From Paramecium pentaurelia (Eukaryota; Ciliophora; Oligohymenophorea; Peniculida; Parameciidae), in NCBI GenBank assembly GCA_905183005.1, contig CAJJDO010000127.1, positions 3,308 through 67,307 of the forward strand: a DNA stretch of 64,000 nucleotides. Direction: 5' to 3'. This document shows positions 1-12,903 of the stretch, piece by piece. Each line of letters begins with the position of its first letter. The first letter of the stretch is position 1. Made by a program: the position numbers and the translations under genes. The notes beneath the pieces were generated by a model. The model worked only from the letters and a program-made list of their open reading frames with translations, searched no databases and was not told the origin of the DNA.

Positions 1-258
1 TCTATCCGTCTATGGGATGTTAAGAATGGGAAAGAAATTTCATCCACTGACAAAAAATATAAAGATATTCTTGCTTAATTTAAAGCACCACTTTTTTAGA
101 ACAATCCTCAACCAGGTATTTATTGTATTATTATTACTTAGTCTCTAATTATTCATATCTTGTTATATCTTCATCTATAATATTGGAAGCATAAGGTGCT
201 CTTATCTTATAAGGAGAATTTATAAACCATTAAGGAAAAGATTTAAAACCTTTATTGA
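1..258 (+). CDS. WD40-repeat protein, C-terminal fragment
   Basis: The 5' end is cut by the window. Frame 1 opens with SIRLWDVKNGKE, the D strand and end of a WD40 blade, then a Lys/Gln-rich tail of about 60 residues, ending at TGA 256-258; four or more TAA/TAG codons are read as Gln. The tail (KYKDILAQFKAPL) resembles the C-terminus of a large Paramecium WD40 family as I recall it. WD40 propellers are protein-interaction scaffolds, so no specific function can be given. The blade is certain; the identity of the full protein is not, because only 85 residues are visible. Confidence 0.7.
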
Positions 259-1319
259 AATCAAAAGGTAGTTGCTTTTTGGAAGACCTTAAGTAAAAGT
301 GATAATTATTATTCATAAAGAACATTACAATTATTATTTTAATTTATTCTTCATATTTATTTGATTATATCTTTTTTTTGCTCTATTCTTTATTTTGATT
401 TCTCAAAATTCATAGGGTATATTTATTGAGATCTCCTTAAAAAACACTTTTATTAATTAACATTTATAGATATTTAATGTTAAATGATACTACATTAAAT
501 TAATAATCCAAACAGAGAATAGTAAGCACAATGAAGAGATTAAAATAAATTAACAAAACTGTATGCTTATATAATCTAAGATACTATGATAGATTTACTT
601 AATTTATTATTATTTATACTAGGGATTTTTAGTTCATAAATCATAAAGTAATATTTAATTTTAAAGAGAATAAAAAAGATATGTTAAGAATTTAAACAAT
701 AATGGTAATTCTAGAAGAAATCTAAACTACAAAAAAAAAGTTAAAACTAATAGATTCAACAATACTTTTTTTTATTTATTATTAGGTATTAAAGTATATT
801 TGAATATAAAATAATGAAAAGATAATTAATCATCAAATAAGTATTATACCCCCAAAATTATTAATAACCATCTAATAATATTAAATACTGAATAATTTCA
901 GCTCTATGTGAATTATAAAGACATTCAGAGGCATCTTTCAAAAAATCTTTTATAATTCTTAAATAATTAGGCATTACAATCAATTAGATAATGTATAATC
1001 ACTTTTACTTTCATGATTATGTTCACAAGAAATTAATATCCATGAATTTTAGAAAACATAATTCTTGATGAATTAACTATCCAATAAGTCAAATTTACAC
1101 ATTAAATAACAAACTATTCCAAATTTTTGAATATTGATAGATAAATTTAGTATTTTACATATCCAACTTTATGCATATAAAATCTTAAGAATAACAACAT
1201 TTCAAACCTAAAAAGAAAAAATATATCAAAATTCATATAATTTATGTTTATATTCATTTTTTTTAATACACATCTAATATACTTTATATTTTTTATTTAT
1301 ATATAAAAATAATTTATAG
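259..1319. other. AT-rich stretch without a recognisable gene
   Basis: Very AT-rich sequence with homopolymer runs and no frame that looks like a family I know. Nothing supported beyond possible 3' flank of the WD40 gene. Confidence 0.4.
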
Positions 1320-2260
1320 CTGAATTTGAATTTGCTGCCCAATACAATAGCTAAATCCATGGCCAATCTTCATCATAAAGGTAAAAAAATATAAATGATT
1401 AACTCATTCATACTATCCTATCTAATGCAACATATTGAATTTTGAGATTATGAAAACTTTATAATTAAAAATTGAACAATTCAATTTAATATTTTCGAGA
1501 AATGAAGCAATAATCTAAAAGGAAATTGAGTAACTGAAATTAGATATTGAAAAAGAGACTATTATATAAGGCTCTAGGTATCTATACAATTCTATCATAA
1601 ATATTAGACTCCTAGAAAAAATAACTTAGAGATGAGATAATGGAAGCTATTTTATCTCTTAACAATGAAAGTTAAGTACTGAGAAGAAAAAAAATTAAAA
1701 AATCTGAGAATGAATTAAATATAAATCCTAGAATTGTAGTAGAGTAAACCACTTCATATAATATTATTTGATTAAATAAAAATCACATAAGAAATATTCA
1801 GATAATTTTAGAGTTAAATAAATTTAAACAAATTAATAATAATAAGACGAAGTTAGCTCGAACTCCTGTGAGCAGCATTATGGGGACTAATTTTTTGCAA
1901 GAAATGCAAATAAGAATCATATTAATCTTATTAATCACACAAAAAAAAATGCAATTAATAGAAGATAAATGATAAGCAAGAAATTAAAAAAGGGAGATGA
2001 AATTATTGATAATGGACATAAATATTAAACCTCCATGAATAGCACACATCACATACCGGTGGTATATTTACAGGTATACATAGAGATTCTAAGTCTTTAG
2101 ATATATTAAACTTATTTATGATTAAAGATAGCTTGAATATTTGGGCCTTAAGAGCAGTTACCTAATTTGCAGGTTTAATAATTTTAATGTTACTTAGAAG
2201 TTATCCAAAATAAAAATGGTTTGATGAAACATTATCATAAATATTGAGTTAAACGAATAC
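1320..2260 (+). pseudogene. Probable decayed protein kinase gene
   Basis: Plus-strand fragments look like a kinase that has lost its frame. Around 1500-1640 there is a coiled-coil-like stretch with Glu/Lys/Gln heptads that runs into TGA. At about 2060-2110 the frame reads GIHRDSKSLDIL, which matches the catalytic loop HRDLKSxNIL of tyrosine-kinase-like kinases with substitutions. Shortly after, a segment reads like a damaged DFG/activation region. Individual pieces lie in different frames, and I found no intron set that joins them. This could be a pseudogene, a poor-quality assembly segment, or germline-limited DNA. The match is by eye only. Confidence 0.3.
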
Positions 2261-5200
2261 AAATCAATTACTCATACTGAGGGAGAATTTAACTATAAAA
2301 ATTATCCTTCTATGTATTAAAGGATTCTCATATATGCTAAGGAAAGTTTTAGAAGGAAAATTAATTGTCAATAAGTTACTTTAAAATTTCACTTGATAAT
2401 CAATAAAGATGTATTAGCATTAAACTAATGTATTATGAGCAAAATCTTTGATTATGCTTTAGTTAAATTAGAGTTTTAAATACATAAAAATGATGATTCC
2501 AGCGGGAAAATTAATAATTAAGAATAAATAAATAATTAGTAATAACCGAATGCAATAAACTGTCATAATCATGTGATTTTGTGACTTTTTATAATATAAA
2601 CAGGAACTGAATGTTTTTTAAAGTAAATTTTAAATAACAGTGGGATACAAATGAGAAAATTGATTTTTAAGAATTATTATGTGGAGTTAACATAAAATTT
2701 TAATTAACTATTCAGAGCTGAGAGAATGGTATTTTTCAATTTAATAAAATAAACTGTTATTATGAAAAACAATAAAAGAGGAGACATATTTAGTTTATTT
2801 GTAGATTATAACTAAATAATTTTGTTGGATAGGATGTTCATATGAATTTATATTGCCTATCTAGTTCAGTCTTTTATTAACCATTGCTCTACCTTCTCTA
2901 ACATATTATAAAGGTAACTTATTTGATGGTATAACACATTAATTTGTGGAAAATTGAAACTTGAAGATATGTGAGAGATGAAATGAACAGTCATTCTTTT
3001 GTAATAGAAATTTGGATGGACAAGATTAATTCGTCTCAATAAAATATATCCATAATTTCCTAATAAAAAAATAATTTCGTCTTCTTTTATTTCAAAGCCC
3101 CGATAATTAATAATGAAAAATTATCAAATTTTCATTAAAATGGAATTTTGAAATAGCAGAATGGCTTTGTAAAGGGTTATGGAACTTAGGTAAATATTCC
3201 TACTATTTCATCCTATTGGGAAATAGTACAGATATTAAGGAATAGAAATTAGCCACTTAGGCAAGATATTATAATAAATTCAGGGTATCAAGTTGAGTGC
3301 CAATTTTAAAGTGTACAAGTTGTTAATAATTTCTTGAAAAATGGATTTCAGAACTAGATTCCTTTTTATTCTTGATTAATATTCAACCATAATTTAATTA
3401 TAAATTGATATCTGCATAGTTTTAAATAAAAAATTAGATAATCTTTTGAAAAATTGAGAAAATTTTTTTTAAATAACTAATATGATTACCTAAAAATATT
3501 CCTGATGCATTATATATGAGTATAATAAAACCCTATGATAAGATTAAAAGAATAAATAATTTAAAAAGCTGGAGGAATTTAATGATTGGTTTGAAAACTT
3601 ATAAAGTGAATAAAAAAGTAAAAAAATATAGGAAACTATCTATTCATTGATTTGTTAAGCATATTTTGTCATAAACTGATTTGAGCATAATGAATATGAG
3701 CGATTATATGTGTGTTATTCCCTTAAATGGGATAATACCTTTACTTCTGTAAGCAGACAACATTTTCCAAAATAGACTATAATAATTATTGTTATAACTT
3801 ATTTGAAATTAATATATTTTGAAAAAGCATTTGTGTTAGTATTATTTAAATAATAGTTATTAAAATATTGAATTTATATTTTATATTTTTAGCATCCTTT
3901 TATAGTTGCTTATTTTTTTTGTATATTTTTATAAAGAGAAGATTTCTAAATGATAATATTTATAATTTAACATACTTGGATTGAAAACAAGAGATAGCAA
4001 AATTTGATTATTTCGAAAAATATTTTGAATCTTTTTTTTGATAAAAACATTATGTATTCTTCTCTATATCTTGATTCAACAAAATTTTAGTTGAAGAAGG
4101 TATAAAATTAAATTTTGTAAATGATTTTATTGACGATTAAAATGAGAGATAATGATGACATTTTCTACGGATCAAATATTTTAAGATTAAATCCAGCTTA
4201 AAAAAAAAACAAGAGATAGATAATCTTTAGTATATTAAGTATCTTGAATTTAAGACTTATTGTATACCTTGCAATAAACAGGCCATGTCATTAATCGCAA
4301 AATTAAAGCGATATTGCATATGGTGACACTGATTAATTTAAATTATTCTTTTTAGATATTTGGCTTTATATAAAAATTGAAATCCTTTTCCAAAAATCAA
4401 CAATAAAAGTAAAAAAAAAAAAAAGTGCATTGTTATTTTTGGGTTTATAATTTTAATTATCTTTATTTTAAAATAAAATCTGCTTATTAAAATCAATTGT
4501 TAATTTAATTTCAAGAGATCTCCAAAAGTTAAAGTTTTTTTTCATTCACAAGATAGCCTTTGTATTATAAACAAAATGAATTTCAAAATCACGTTGAACT
4601 AAGCATAATTATAAGAAGAGGTTCAATCAGCCTCAAAGATTATTTAAATAACTAGTTAAAATTAAATTAAAAAAATTAATTTTTGGCTTGACATACCTTT
4701 CAAAATTTTTTTATCATTATGGAGAGGATCAGTAAGGGACATGAAAAAATAATACTATCTAGATTAAAGATAAAAAACCAGGTAATAATAAACTTCTTAC
4801 ATAATAAAACTGATTTAGACTTAGGCTCAATTTAGTGGATGATATTTAAATTTACATCCTAGTTTCTTCGAGCCCTCTTATAGGAAGCCAAATGCGAAAT
4901 TTGTGAAATAAATTGGGAGATATAGAATTCTTTCATATTAGTTTCGAGAAAGAAAAAACTTCCCTCTAACAATATTTATTAAAAAGACTGTAGCGATTGA
5001 AATGATAATTATGGAATTCAATAATTCTTAAGTTATTAAAAAAAAAAACTTCAAAAATATGTCTATAATCCTAATCAATTTTCATCAACCTATAATTAAG
5101 TATAATTAAGTATTGCATAATTGCATTAGACATTTCATAAATATATAGGATGAGATATTATGGAGGATGAACCAATACGGAAGTTTGAATACAGATTAGA

Positions 5201-8200
5201 GCAACTTTTGATTTAACTGAACTCAAATATTTAAATTCTTATAGAATACTTATTGGAAGGTTGGAATTAGACTTAAAGTATTAAGTTAACCTTTCTCATT
5301 GAGGATGGTACCGCAAAAAATAGCTCATCCTAATTTAATTATGAAATCTATCAAATGGGGAAAATTCTACTTGATAAATTTTTTCTATTTGGAAGATATT
5401 TGATTTCAGAAACCCATTTTCTAATTTTATAAAAACTTAATAAAATAAAAAAGAGGTCAAGATCCTTATAAATTATTTTAAATTAATTATATAAAGGTTT
5501 TGAAGAAGTGATTAGAAAGAGGAAAAGATTCAATACTTTCCACAAACTGGATATTTTGATATCTAAATTAAAATTGGTTTAAATGTAAAGTAGAGTTTAT
5601 TTACTAATTGTAGAATAAAAAAGTATCATTAAATCAATTTTCCATACCCTATCACTTTTTTAAGGGCATTATTTAATAATTAAAAATGCTTTAACTATTG
5701 AATTATTTTATTTTTTTTATTTTTTTATATTTTTGAATTTTTATTTGAATATTTTCTGAATACTAATTCCTAATCTTAAAAAAATTATATTTTTTCAATC
5801 TTCACTCATAATGACTGTAGGATTTTCTTGATTAAATTAAATCGTTAATGCTCTGCTAATTTAATTTGAATAGTGCTGTAGTTATAATTCTTACCTTCCC
5901 TTATTGAATCAAAAGAAATTAATTTATTAGTCTCCTCATTTATTCAGAGGAGATGATTTATGAACATTTATTATTTATTTTAAAATCTATTTATCTCATC
6001 TTTAACATTGAATACTACAAATTGCACTTCGGTAAATTATTAAATTAAGCAATGAATTCAATTTTAATTCTTCCTAAATTTGCAAAGATATTTTGGATTT
6101 GACAACAGATTAGAGTATGAGATATTATGTTGTAATCCTAAAAGCTTTATAGAATTAGACACTACTTGAAAAAATTTAGGGTGAATAGACTTTTTGTGTG
6201 ATTAAAATAAATCTTGATTATCCTTAATTTTGTATCAGGATTTTTATAAATATTCCCAAAGCAATTAAGATTTAAGAGTTATCAATTTTATAGCAATTTT
6301 AGCTTATACATTTTTGTCTTTTAAATTTACTTTTGAGAGTGTTTTGTAGATGAATGGTGAAATTATATTTATTATACCTTATATATCAATAATTAAAGTT
6401 TTATTTATATTTTATATCTATAAGTCACATAATAATTGAGTTACATCTTTTCACATTCTCCCATTTCCTTTAACAAATTTCGTAAGTAAAGTTACGACTC
6501 TTAACAAATATAAAAATTAAGAGAAAATATATAATTTAATTATATTAATATAATTAGCAATTTGATTTATGATTTCCTTAAAACTTTTCTAAAAAACGAG
6601 TAAAATACTATTTTTTAATTTATAATTTATATAAATAATTTAAGCAAAAAACATCTCAAAGATTTAAAAATTTGGGTTAAACTGCAAAGTATTAGAGTTA
6701 AACCTAAATTATTTGATTACTATTTAAGAAAGTCCATCTATCATATTTTGATTAATTAGAATATCAAATTTACCAAAAGTAAAATTATTACCAATGATTT
6801 CATTATAGTATATACTATTCTACAAACCTTCTTAAATTACTCTTTCATATACTGATTTTAGAAGGTAAATTTCACTATGAGTAGTTGAAAAAATAAAGTT
6901 TGCACATTTAGATTTTAAATATACAAATATTGGATTTAAGTCATCTTGCCAGTAATAAATGATTAATAAAGTTCTATTTAAAAAATGAGGATTATTAATC
7001 CAAAAGTTCTAAATTTTATTCACCCTTATTTTTTGAGTCAATTCTTTAATAAGCCTGGATATTTAGTTATAAACATGAAAAATAATCATGAAAGTATTAT
7101 GTTATTTTTCCTAAACTACATAATTTAAGATATAATCAAAATTGAATAGTTGAAAAATATCAGAATAATAATAAGGAATTTTATTTATGAATAGGTCAGA
7201 GATAGAAAAGAATTTAATTTCAGATAACATTATCCCAATATTCTATTGATTTTTGGTATAATTACTTTTTTAGTTTATTTTTTTCAAAAAAAAGGTATAT
7301 ACTAATTTTTTTTTCTTGTAAAATAAAATTAGTATTTTGCTTTCTTACCTAGAGGATCATTTAGTTTATTTAAAAAGGGACATCGCCAAAAACTACAGGA
7401 TATTTTGTTAATATTATCCCCTAAATGTCCTATTTCTGATAAATTGAACAGTATTCGGCTATAGTAATTTATACAAAACATTGTTAAATACAATGCCTTT
7501 GATAATTTAAGTTTATTAATTTAATTTTCTAGCTTATTGCTAGGATTCTATAATGACAATTTGCAAATTTAACAGGTAATGAAAATGGAATCAAAAAAAG
7601 AAATCCTAATATCATATTTTAGTCAACCTATACAGATTTAAACAAATTCAAACTAAATATCGATAGAATTGGGGGATTGTAAATAGTAAATTTTATTCAA
7701 TTTCCAATAAAAAAATTATTTAAATAAATGAGTTTAGATTTATGATGTTAAAATTGAATGAAAAAATTAATACAATTGAATAAATAGAAAAGCACAAATA
7801 ATTCTTTAATTAAACAAGTAGTATTCATTATTTGATAGTTTTATATAAACTATAAGGAATCTACTCCTTTGATACATGGAATTTCAATTAATGAAGATCA
7901 AATAAATTGACATTTTTTGGATACAATAAATAAATCTTAGTAATTGAAAGTTCTAATAAAAGGATTTTAAAGTCAAGTGGAAAATTAAGTTTGATTTCGG
8001 ATTCTGATTAAAATTAACAATGATCATACATTTGCATCTTAACCATATTAAGGAGAGTAACTAATTTTTCAACTTATGATTTACTCTCTTGATAAAACAT
8101 CATTCCCTCTAAATAAATTCTTATTTCTAGATTTCTAATAATAAAGAATAAGAATTTTATATTCTTTAAGAAAATTTCAGAAATTGAATATGATAGACAA

Positions 8201-8370
8201 GTTAATGTGAGTGGTTTTAACAATTGATAAATAAATTAACATTGATTTATTTATTCAGAACATCATACATCAAACTTCATCCTAAATTTATTTTTTTTAT
8301 TTTAAGAAATTCAACTGAATTAGAATTAATTATCAAGGAGAATAAAAATAGAACACATAAAATGATTGTT
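2261..8370. other. Gene-poor AT-rich region
   Basis: About 6 kb in which I recognise no gene. Only short open stretches with TGA as the single stop occur, and these are expected by chance at this base composition. The one longer frame (5160-5759) is listed separately. This density is far below the rest of the window, where coding sequence is nearly continuous. Confidence 0.45.
5160..5759 (+). other. 200-codon open frame of unknown meaning
   Basis: ATG at 5160 to TGA at 5757-5759 is open for 199 residues when TAA/TAG are Gln. The predicted protein is Leu/Ile/Phe/Lys-rich, begins MEDEPIRKFEYRLEQL, and becomes Phe/Tyr-rich and low-complexity at the C-terminus. I recognise no domain. At this AT content, open frames of this size with one stop codon arise by chance fairly often, so it may not be a gene. 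No clear intron was seen. Confidence 0.2.
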
Positions 8371-9031
8371 TCAAATATATTTTAAATTTTATATCAACCA
8401 CAATGAAAAACGATAAACCATTTAGTATTATTCTGCAGTCTAAACCATATACGCTCTTTATTCTCGTAATCTTCTAACAATGCTAAATATTGATAACTTT
8501 GCTTCTTTTTAATCTAATAATTATTTAATTTAACAAATAGACAAAAATGTTCCAGTCCTACCGATTCCAGCGCTGCAATGGACAACAGTCATTTTATTGG
8601 TCAAGATGGAACTATTAGCTTAATTTGCCAAAAAATCAATGAGAACAAAAGAATCTTCATTAACCACTCCAAGATCAGGCCATCCATTCCATTAATAATG
8701 GTGTATTAATTTTTCTTATTACTGGAATTTTATTATAAATTAATTCGATATTAAACCACATTTTAATTCTTCTGATTTTTTCAGTTTTACTTCATAAGGT
8801 CCATAATTATTTGATATATCTGGCCAGTATTTCTCACATTATTTCTAATTATAAAGAATATTTACATAATTATGATCATACAATTTGCAGAGCATAATTA
8901 TCAATCCTACCTCGTTTGTCCAAATCATATGCCAAAAATCATTAACAGTTGAATGGATTGGGCCCTAAGTAGCAATATATTTCTTATCAATGTTATCTAT
9001 TCCTCTAATATAATTTGCATTAATGTAAAAT
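7916..9031. repeat. First copy of a 1116-bp direct repeat flanking a single N
   Basis: 7916-9031 appears identical to 9033-10148 at an offset of 1117. The two copies are separated only by the N at 9032. The repeat begins and ends abruptly inside a tyrosine phosphatase gene, with no inverted repeats or mobile-element features. This is what results when two overlapping contigs are joined by a gap character instead of being merged, so it is probably an artefact. Confidence 0.9.
8371..9031 (-). CDS. Duplicate 3' part of the tyrosine phosphatase gene
   Basis: This is the same C-terminal part as in 9488-10148, carried by the first repeat copy: from YINANYI to the stop at 8371-8373, with P-loop HCSAGIGRTGT. 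It is cut at the N at 9032 and lacks the N-terminal exon. If the duplication is an assembly artefact, this is not a second gene; if it is real, it is a truncated pseudocopy. Confidence 0.8.
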
Positions 9032-9032
9032 N

Positions 9033-10148
9033 TTTGGATACAATAAATAAATCTTAGTAATTGAAAGTTCTAATAAAAGGATTTTAAAGTCAAGTGGAAA
9101 ATTAAGTTTGATTTCGGATTCTGATTAAAATTAACAATGATCATACATTTGCATCTTAACCATATTAAGGAGAGTAACTAATTTTTCAACTTATGATTTA
9201 CTCTCTTGATAAAACATCATTCCCTCTAAATAAATTCTTATTTCTAGATTTCTAATAATAAAGAATAAGAATTTTATATTCTTTAAGAAAATTTCAGAAA
9301 TTGAATATGATAGACAAGTTAATGTGAGTGGTTTTAACAATTGATAAATAAATTAACATTGATTTATTTATTCAGAACATCATACATCAAACTTCATCCT
9401 AAATTTATTTTTTTTATTTTAAGAAATTCAACTGAATTAGAATTAATTATCAAGGAGAATAAAAATAGAACACATAAAATGATTGTTTCAAATATATTTT
9501 AAATTTTATATCAACCACAATGAAAAACGATAAACCATTTAGTATTATTCTGCAGTCTAAACCATATACGCTCTTTATTCTCGTAATCTTCTAACAATGC
9601 TAAATATTGATAACTTTGCTTCTTTTTAATCTAATAATTATTTAATTTAACAAATAGACAAAAATGTTCCAGTCCTACCGATTCCAGCGCTGCAATGGAC
9701 AACAGTCATTTTATTGGTCAAGATGGAACTATTAGCTTAATTTGCCAAAAAATCAATGAGAACAAAAGAATCTTCATTAACCACTCCAAGATCAGGCCAT
9801 CCATTCCATTAATAATGGTGTATTAATTTTTCTTATTACTGGAATTTTATTATAAATTAATTCGATATTAAACCACATTTTAATTCTTCTGATTTTTTCA
9901 GTTTTACTTCATAAGGTCCATAATTATTTGATATATCTGGCCAGTATTTCTCACATTATTTCTAATTATAAAGAATATTTACATAATTATGATCATACAA
10001 TTTGCAGAGCATAATTATCAATCCTACCTCGTTTGTCCAAATCATATGCCAAAAATCATTAACAGTTGAATGGATTGGGCCCTAAGTAGCAATATATTTC
10101 TTATCAATGTTATCTATTCCTCTAATATAATTTGCATTAATGTAAAAT
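9033..10148. repeat. Second copy of the 1116-bp repeat
   Basis: Copy of 7916-9031. This copy is continuous with the 5' part of the phosphatase gene at higher coordinates, so it contains the readable full gene. The first copy is continuous only with downstream flank. Confidence 0.9.
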
Positions 10149-10454
10149 TATTCATTTACATCTGATTTTACAATAGTGTGTATACCTTCATTAATTCATT
10201 TATGATTTACATGGTAATATATCTATATATCTATTCAAATGATGAATTTTTTCATTCCAAAAGAATAATTTCTCATGTTCTTAAGTCTCTGTTATTTAAC
10301 ATAAATAGCTAAATTCTTTTTCTAATCTTCTTTAATTAAAGGATTTGACAAACTCTTGTAAATTTATTGCCATTTCGTATTTCATAAACTAGTTATCATT
10401 CTATTTATATGACAAATCAATATGAAGTTATTCACTTTCTTTTTAAGGGTTCAT
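9488..10454 (-). CDS. Classical protein tyrosine phosphatase
   Basis: Removes phosphate from phosphotyrosine via a Cys-phosphate intermediate. The ATG at 10454 and TGA at 9488-9490, with introns of 25 and 21 nt removed, give 306 residues, a single PTP domain. In order: the pTyr-loop region (LNRYIDILP), substrate-entry motif YINANYI, YIATQGP, DFWHMIW, YWPD, the WPD loop (NGWPDLGV, general acid Asp), the P-loop HCSAGIGRTGT (nucleophile Cys, Arg), and the Q-loop QTAEQY. All catalytic residues are present, so it should be active. There is no signal peptide or membrane segment, so it is probably cytosolic. The first intron ends AAG and its borders are less certain; the second, GTAAAT...AATTAG, sits between LYDHNY and KQCEKYWP. 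Confidence 0.88.
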
Positions 10455-11823
10455 TAATCAATTAGCAATTAATTACTTTTAAATATTGTCTTATTTTTAA
10501 AAGTCAAATTTTGTAAAAACAAGAAATTTAGGAAATAATTTTGCCGAATCTTATTTCTAAATGCAGTTAAATTGAAATATATTTTAAATCTTTTTTGTTG
10601 TTGCTCATTAATATCTGCTGCAAATAGATTAGTTTCATAATTTATTCTTGAATATTAATAATTCTAATTCAACTTATTAATTATACAATCTATTTAGGAG
10701 CAAAAGTATAAAAGGGTTAAAATTCCTCTTTGTCATATGAGAATGAATATCAAAATCCTTAATTGTAAGTTAAACCACCAAATTGAGCTGATTTAATAGC
10801 TAATGATTCCCACTTTATGCTTAATGCTTTTCAACCCAAAACTATCCTGAACAATTAGATTATAGAATATTACTCAATAATATATATATGATTTAAAAAG
10901 TGTAAATTTTTAATTCTCTTTTTATTGCAGATTTGTTGAATTATCAGAGAAAGATGCCTTTTTCTTAAAATTTTGTAAACAAATGCTAGCGCTTAAAAAG
11001 TGTGATTTAATCTTTTCATTATATTATGAATCGGCAAGACATAAAGCTTGATCACTATTATTGTTGGACCTTGAAAGAATGTTATTTTCTACTTTATTCT
11101 TTGATAAGCCCATTAATTTTTTAAAAATCATTTTTTGTTGATAAATTTTTGAAAAACTAAAAAACTTTTATTGTTATTCAGTATTTTAACATAAAAAGTA
11201 TATTTAAAATCTTCAGATATACAAAACTAAAGTATTCTCAATTGCTTTTTGCCTATAAGAAAAATTATATAACATAGATTTTTAGTATCAATATTAATTT
11301 GAAAAATAAGAATAATTAATTTATCAACATAAATTTTAACAAATATAATTTTTTGTTATTTAATGAAAATATATTTTATATTATATCATATTATCCATAT
11401 CTAGTAAAAATATTTAATGATCAAAATGCAACATAAGTTATATAAACTGATTATGTGTGATTGATTTTATCATTGAATTCAAATCCTAATAAGAATATTA
11501 TTTTTAAGCTTCGATTTTATGCAGAAGTTTATAGATGCGTGAAAATAGAGTTGTCTTATAAAACTGTTTCATTTTTAAATCAGATTAGCTAATTTTCATT
11601 TAAATACTAATAATAAATACGTTAAATTGCATTTATTTATATTGAAATATTAATTACATAATATAGAAACAAGATAACTTATTTTAGGCCTATCAATAAT
11701 ATAATATAATATTGATTTCAATCTATGTTAAAAAGATTTTTAACTTAATTTTGAATCAGAAAATTGTAAATAAAATTATAAAATAAATTGTTTTTGAATT
11801 ACTAATGATGGATAAATACAAAT
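10455..11823. other. Intergenic stretch with one coding-like patch
   Basis: About 1.4 kb between the phosphatase start and the TPR gene. On the minus strand near 10700-10800 a patch reads like protein (ESLAIKSAQFGGLTYNQGF) but meets TGA, and I could not extend it. The rest is AT-rich without recognisable genes. Promoters for the two divergent flanking genes should lie here. Confidence 0.4.
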
Positions 11824-12901
11824 ATGGTATTTCATTTGACTCATGAACTAGCTTAATCATTATATAGATCCAAAAATTACAAACACTCTTTTATAACAAC
11901 ATAATTATGTTGTAGAGTTAAAGTTTAGCATATTTGGGAGTAGACAAATCTGAATAATGAATCTGAAACAGTAAAAAGTGCAGCCCTGCTATGTAGATAT
12001 GATGATAAAGGTTTAATTAAATTCATCAAGAGAGTAATTGATTCAGCAGATACTTATACATATGAATAGCAGAAATGGTTACAAAAGGCAATATAAAAAA
12101 TTTATAATGAATCATATTAAGAGTTGTCTCTTCATGAAATTCGTTTTTTGATAAAAGAAATATAAAAAGAGCATGAAAATAATAACAAAACAAAAACCAT
12201 ATGTTGTCTTTAACTTTTGTGTTAAATTTTGATTGGACTAGGAAGAATAGATGAAGCACTATCAATTTGGCCATCCTTCATTGGCTTAGAACCTACCTAA
12301 TTGGTTGGCTATCAGAGATAAGGTATATATATATAAATAATATAATCAACAGCATATTTATTAGCTAAATTGAAAGACAAGGAATCAAGTATTGAAGTTT
12401 GGAATCAGTATTTAATTAATAACAAAGAAGAAGAATTCACATATTGTCAATAAAAAGGTATATTTTAGACAAGAAACTTTAGCTTAATTCCTTTTTATTC
12501 AATTCGAGTAAATGGATGAAGCAGTTTAAGTATGGAATGATTACATTCATAAAAACCCTAATTATCTAGATGCATATATTAAAAAAGGTAATTTGATAAA
12601 TAAAATAATAATATTAGCTGATCTATTACATTAGATGTTTGACATTGAAGGAGCAATAGCTGTGTATGATGATTACATAAATAAACATTAAAATGATTAC
12701 AAGGGATATAGAATTAAAGGTAAATATAATTAAAATATAATTAAGCTGACTTTCTTGTGGCCTTGAATTAATTTGATGATGCAATAGAAGTTTGGGAAAG
12801 ATATTTGTAATTATTTCCAAAAGATAGAAAAGCTTATGAGAAAATGGGTATTATCTCTTTTATTATAAATAGTGATGGTAGTGAATCTTAAATACTAATG
12901 A
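11824..12901 (+). CDS. TPR-like repeat protein, one repeat per exon
   Basis: The start ATG at 11824 is the first in frame after an upstream TGA; stop TGA is 12899-12901. Removing five introns (12323-12352, 12458-12482, 12588-12617, 12720-12745, 12848-12872) leaves 313 residues. The N-terminal 150 or so residues are helical. The C-terminal half is a series of 34/35-residue helical repeats with the pattern DEAVQVWNDYIHKNPNYLDA, that is, tetratricopeptide-like, for protein-protein contacts. Exons 2-5 are 105, 105, 102 and 102 nt, each encoding one repeat, and the introns all interrupt the codon after its first G. No signal peptide is visible, so it is probably cytosolic. The partner is unknown. 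Confidence 0.8.
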
Positions 12902-12903
12902 TA

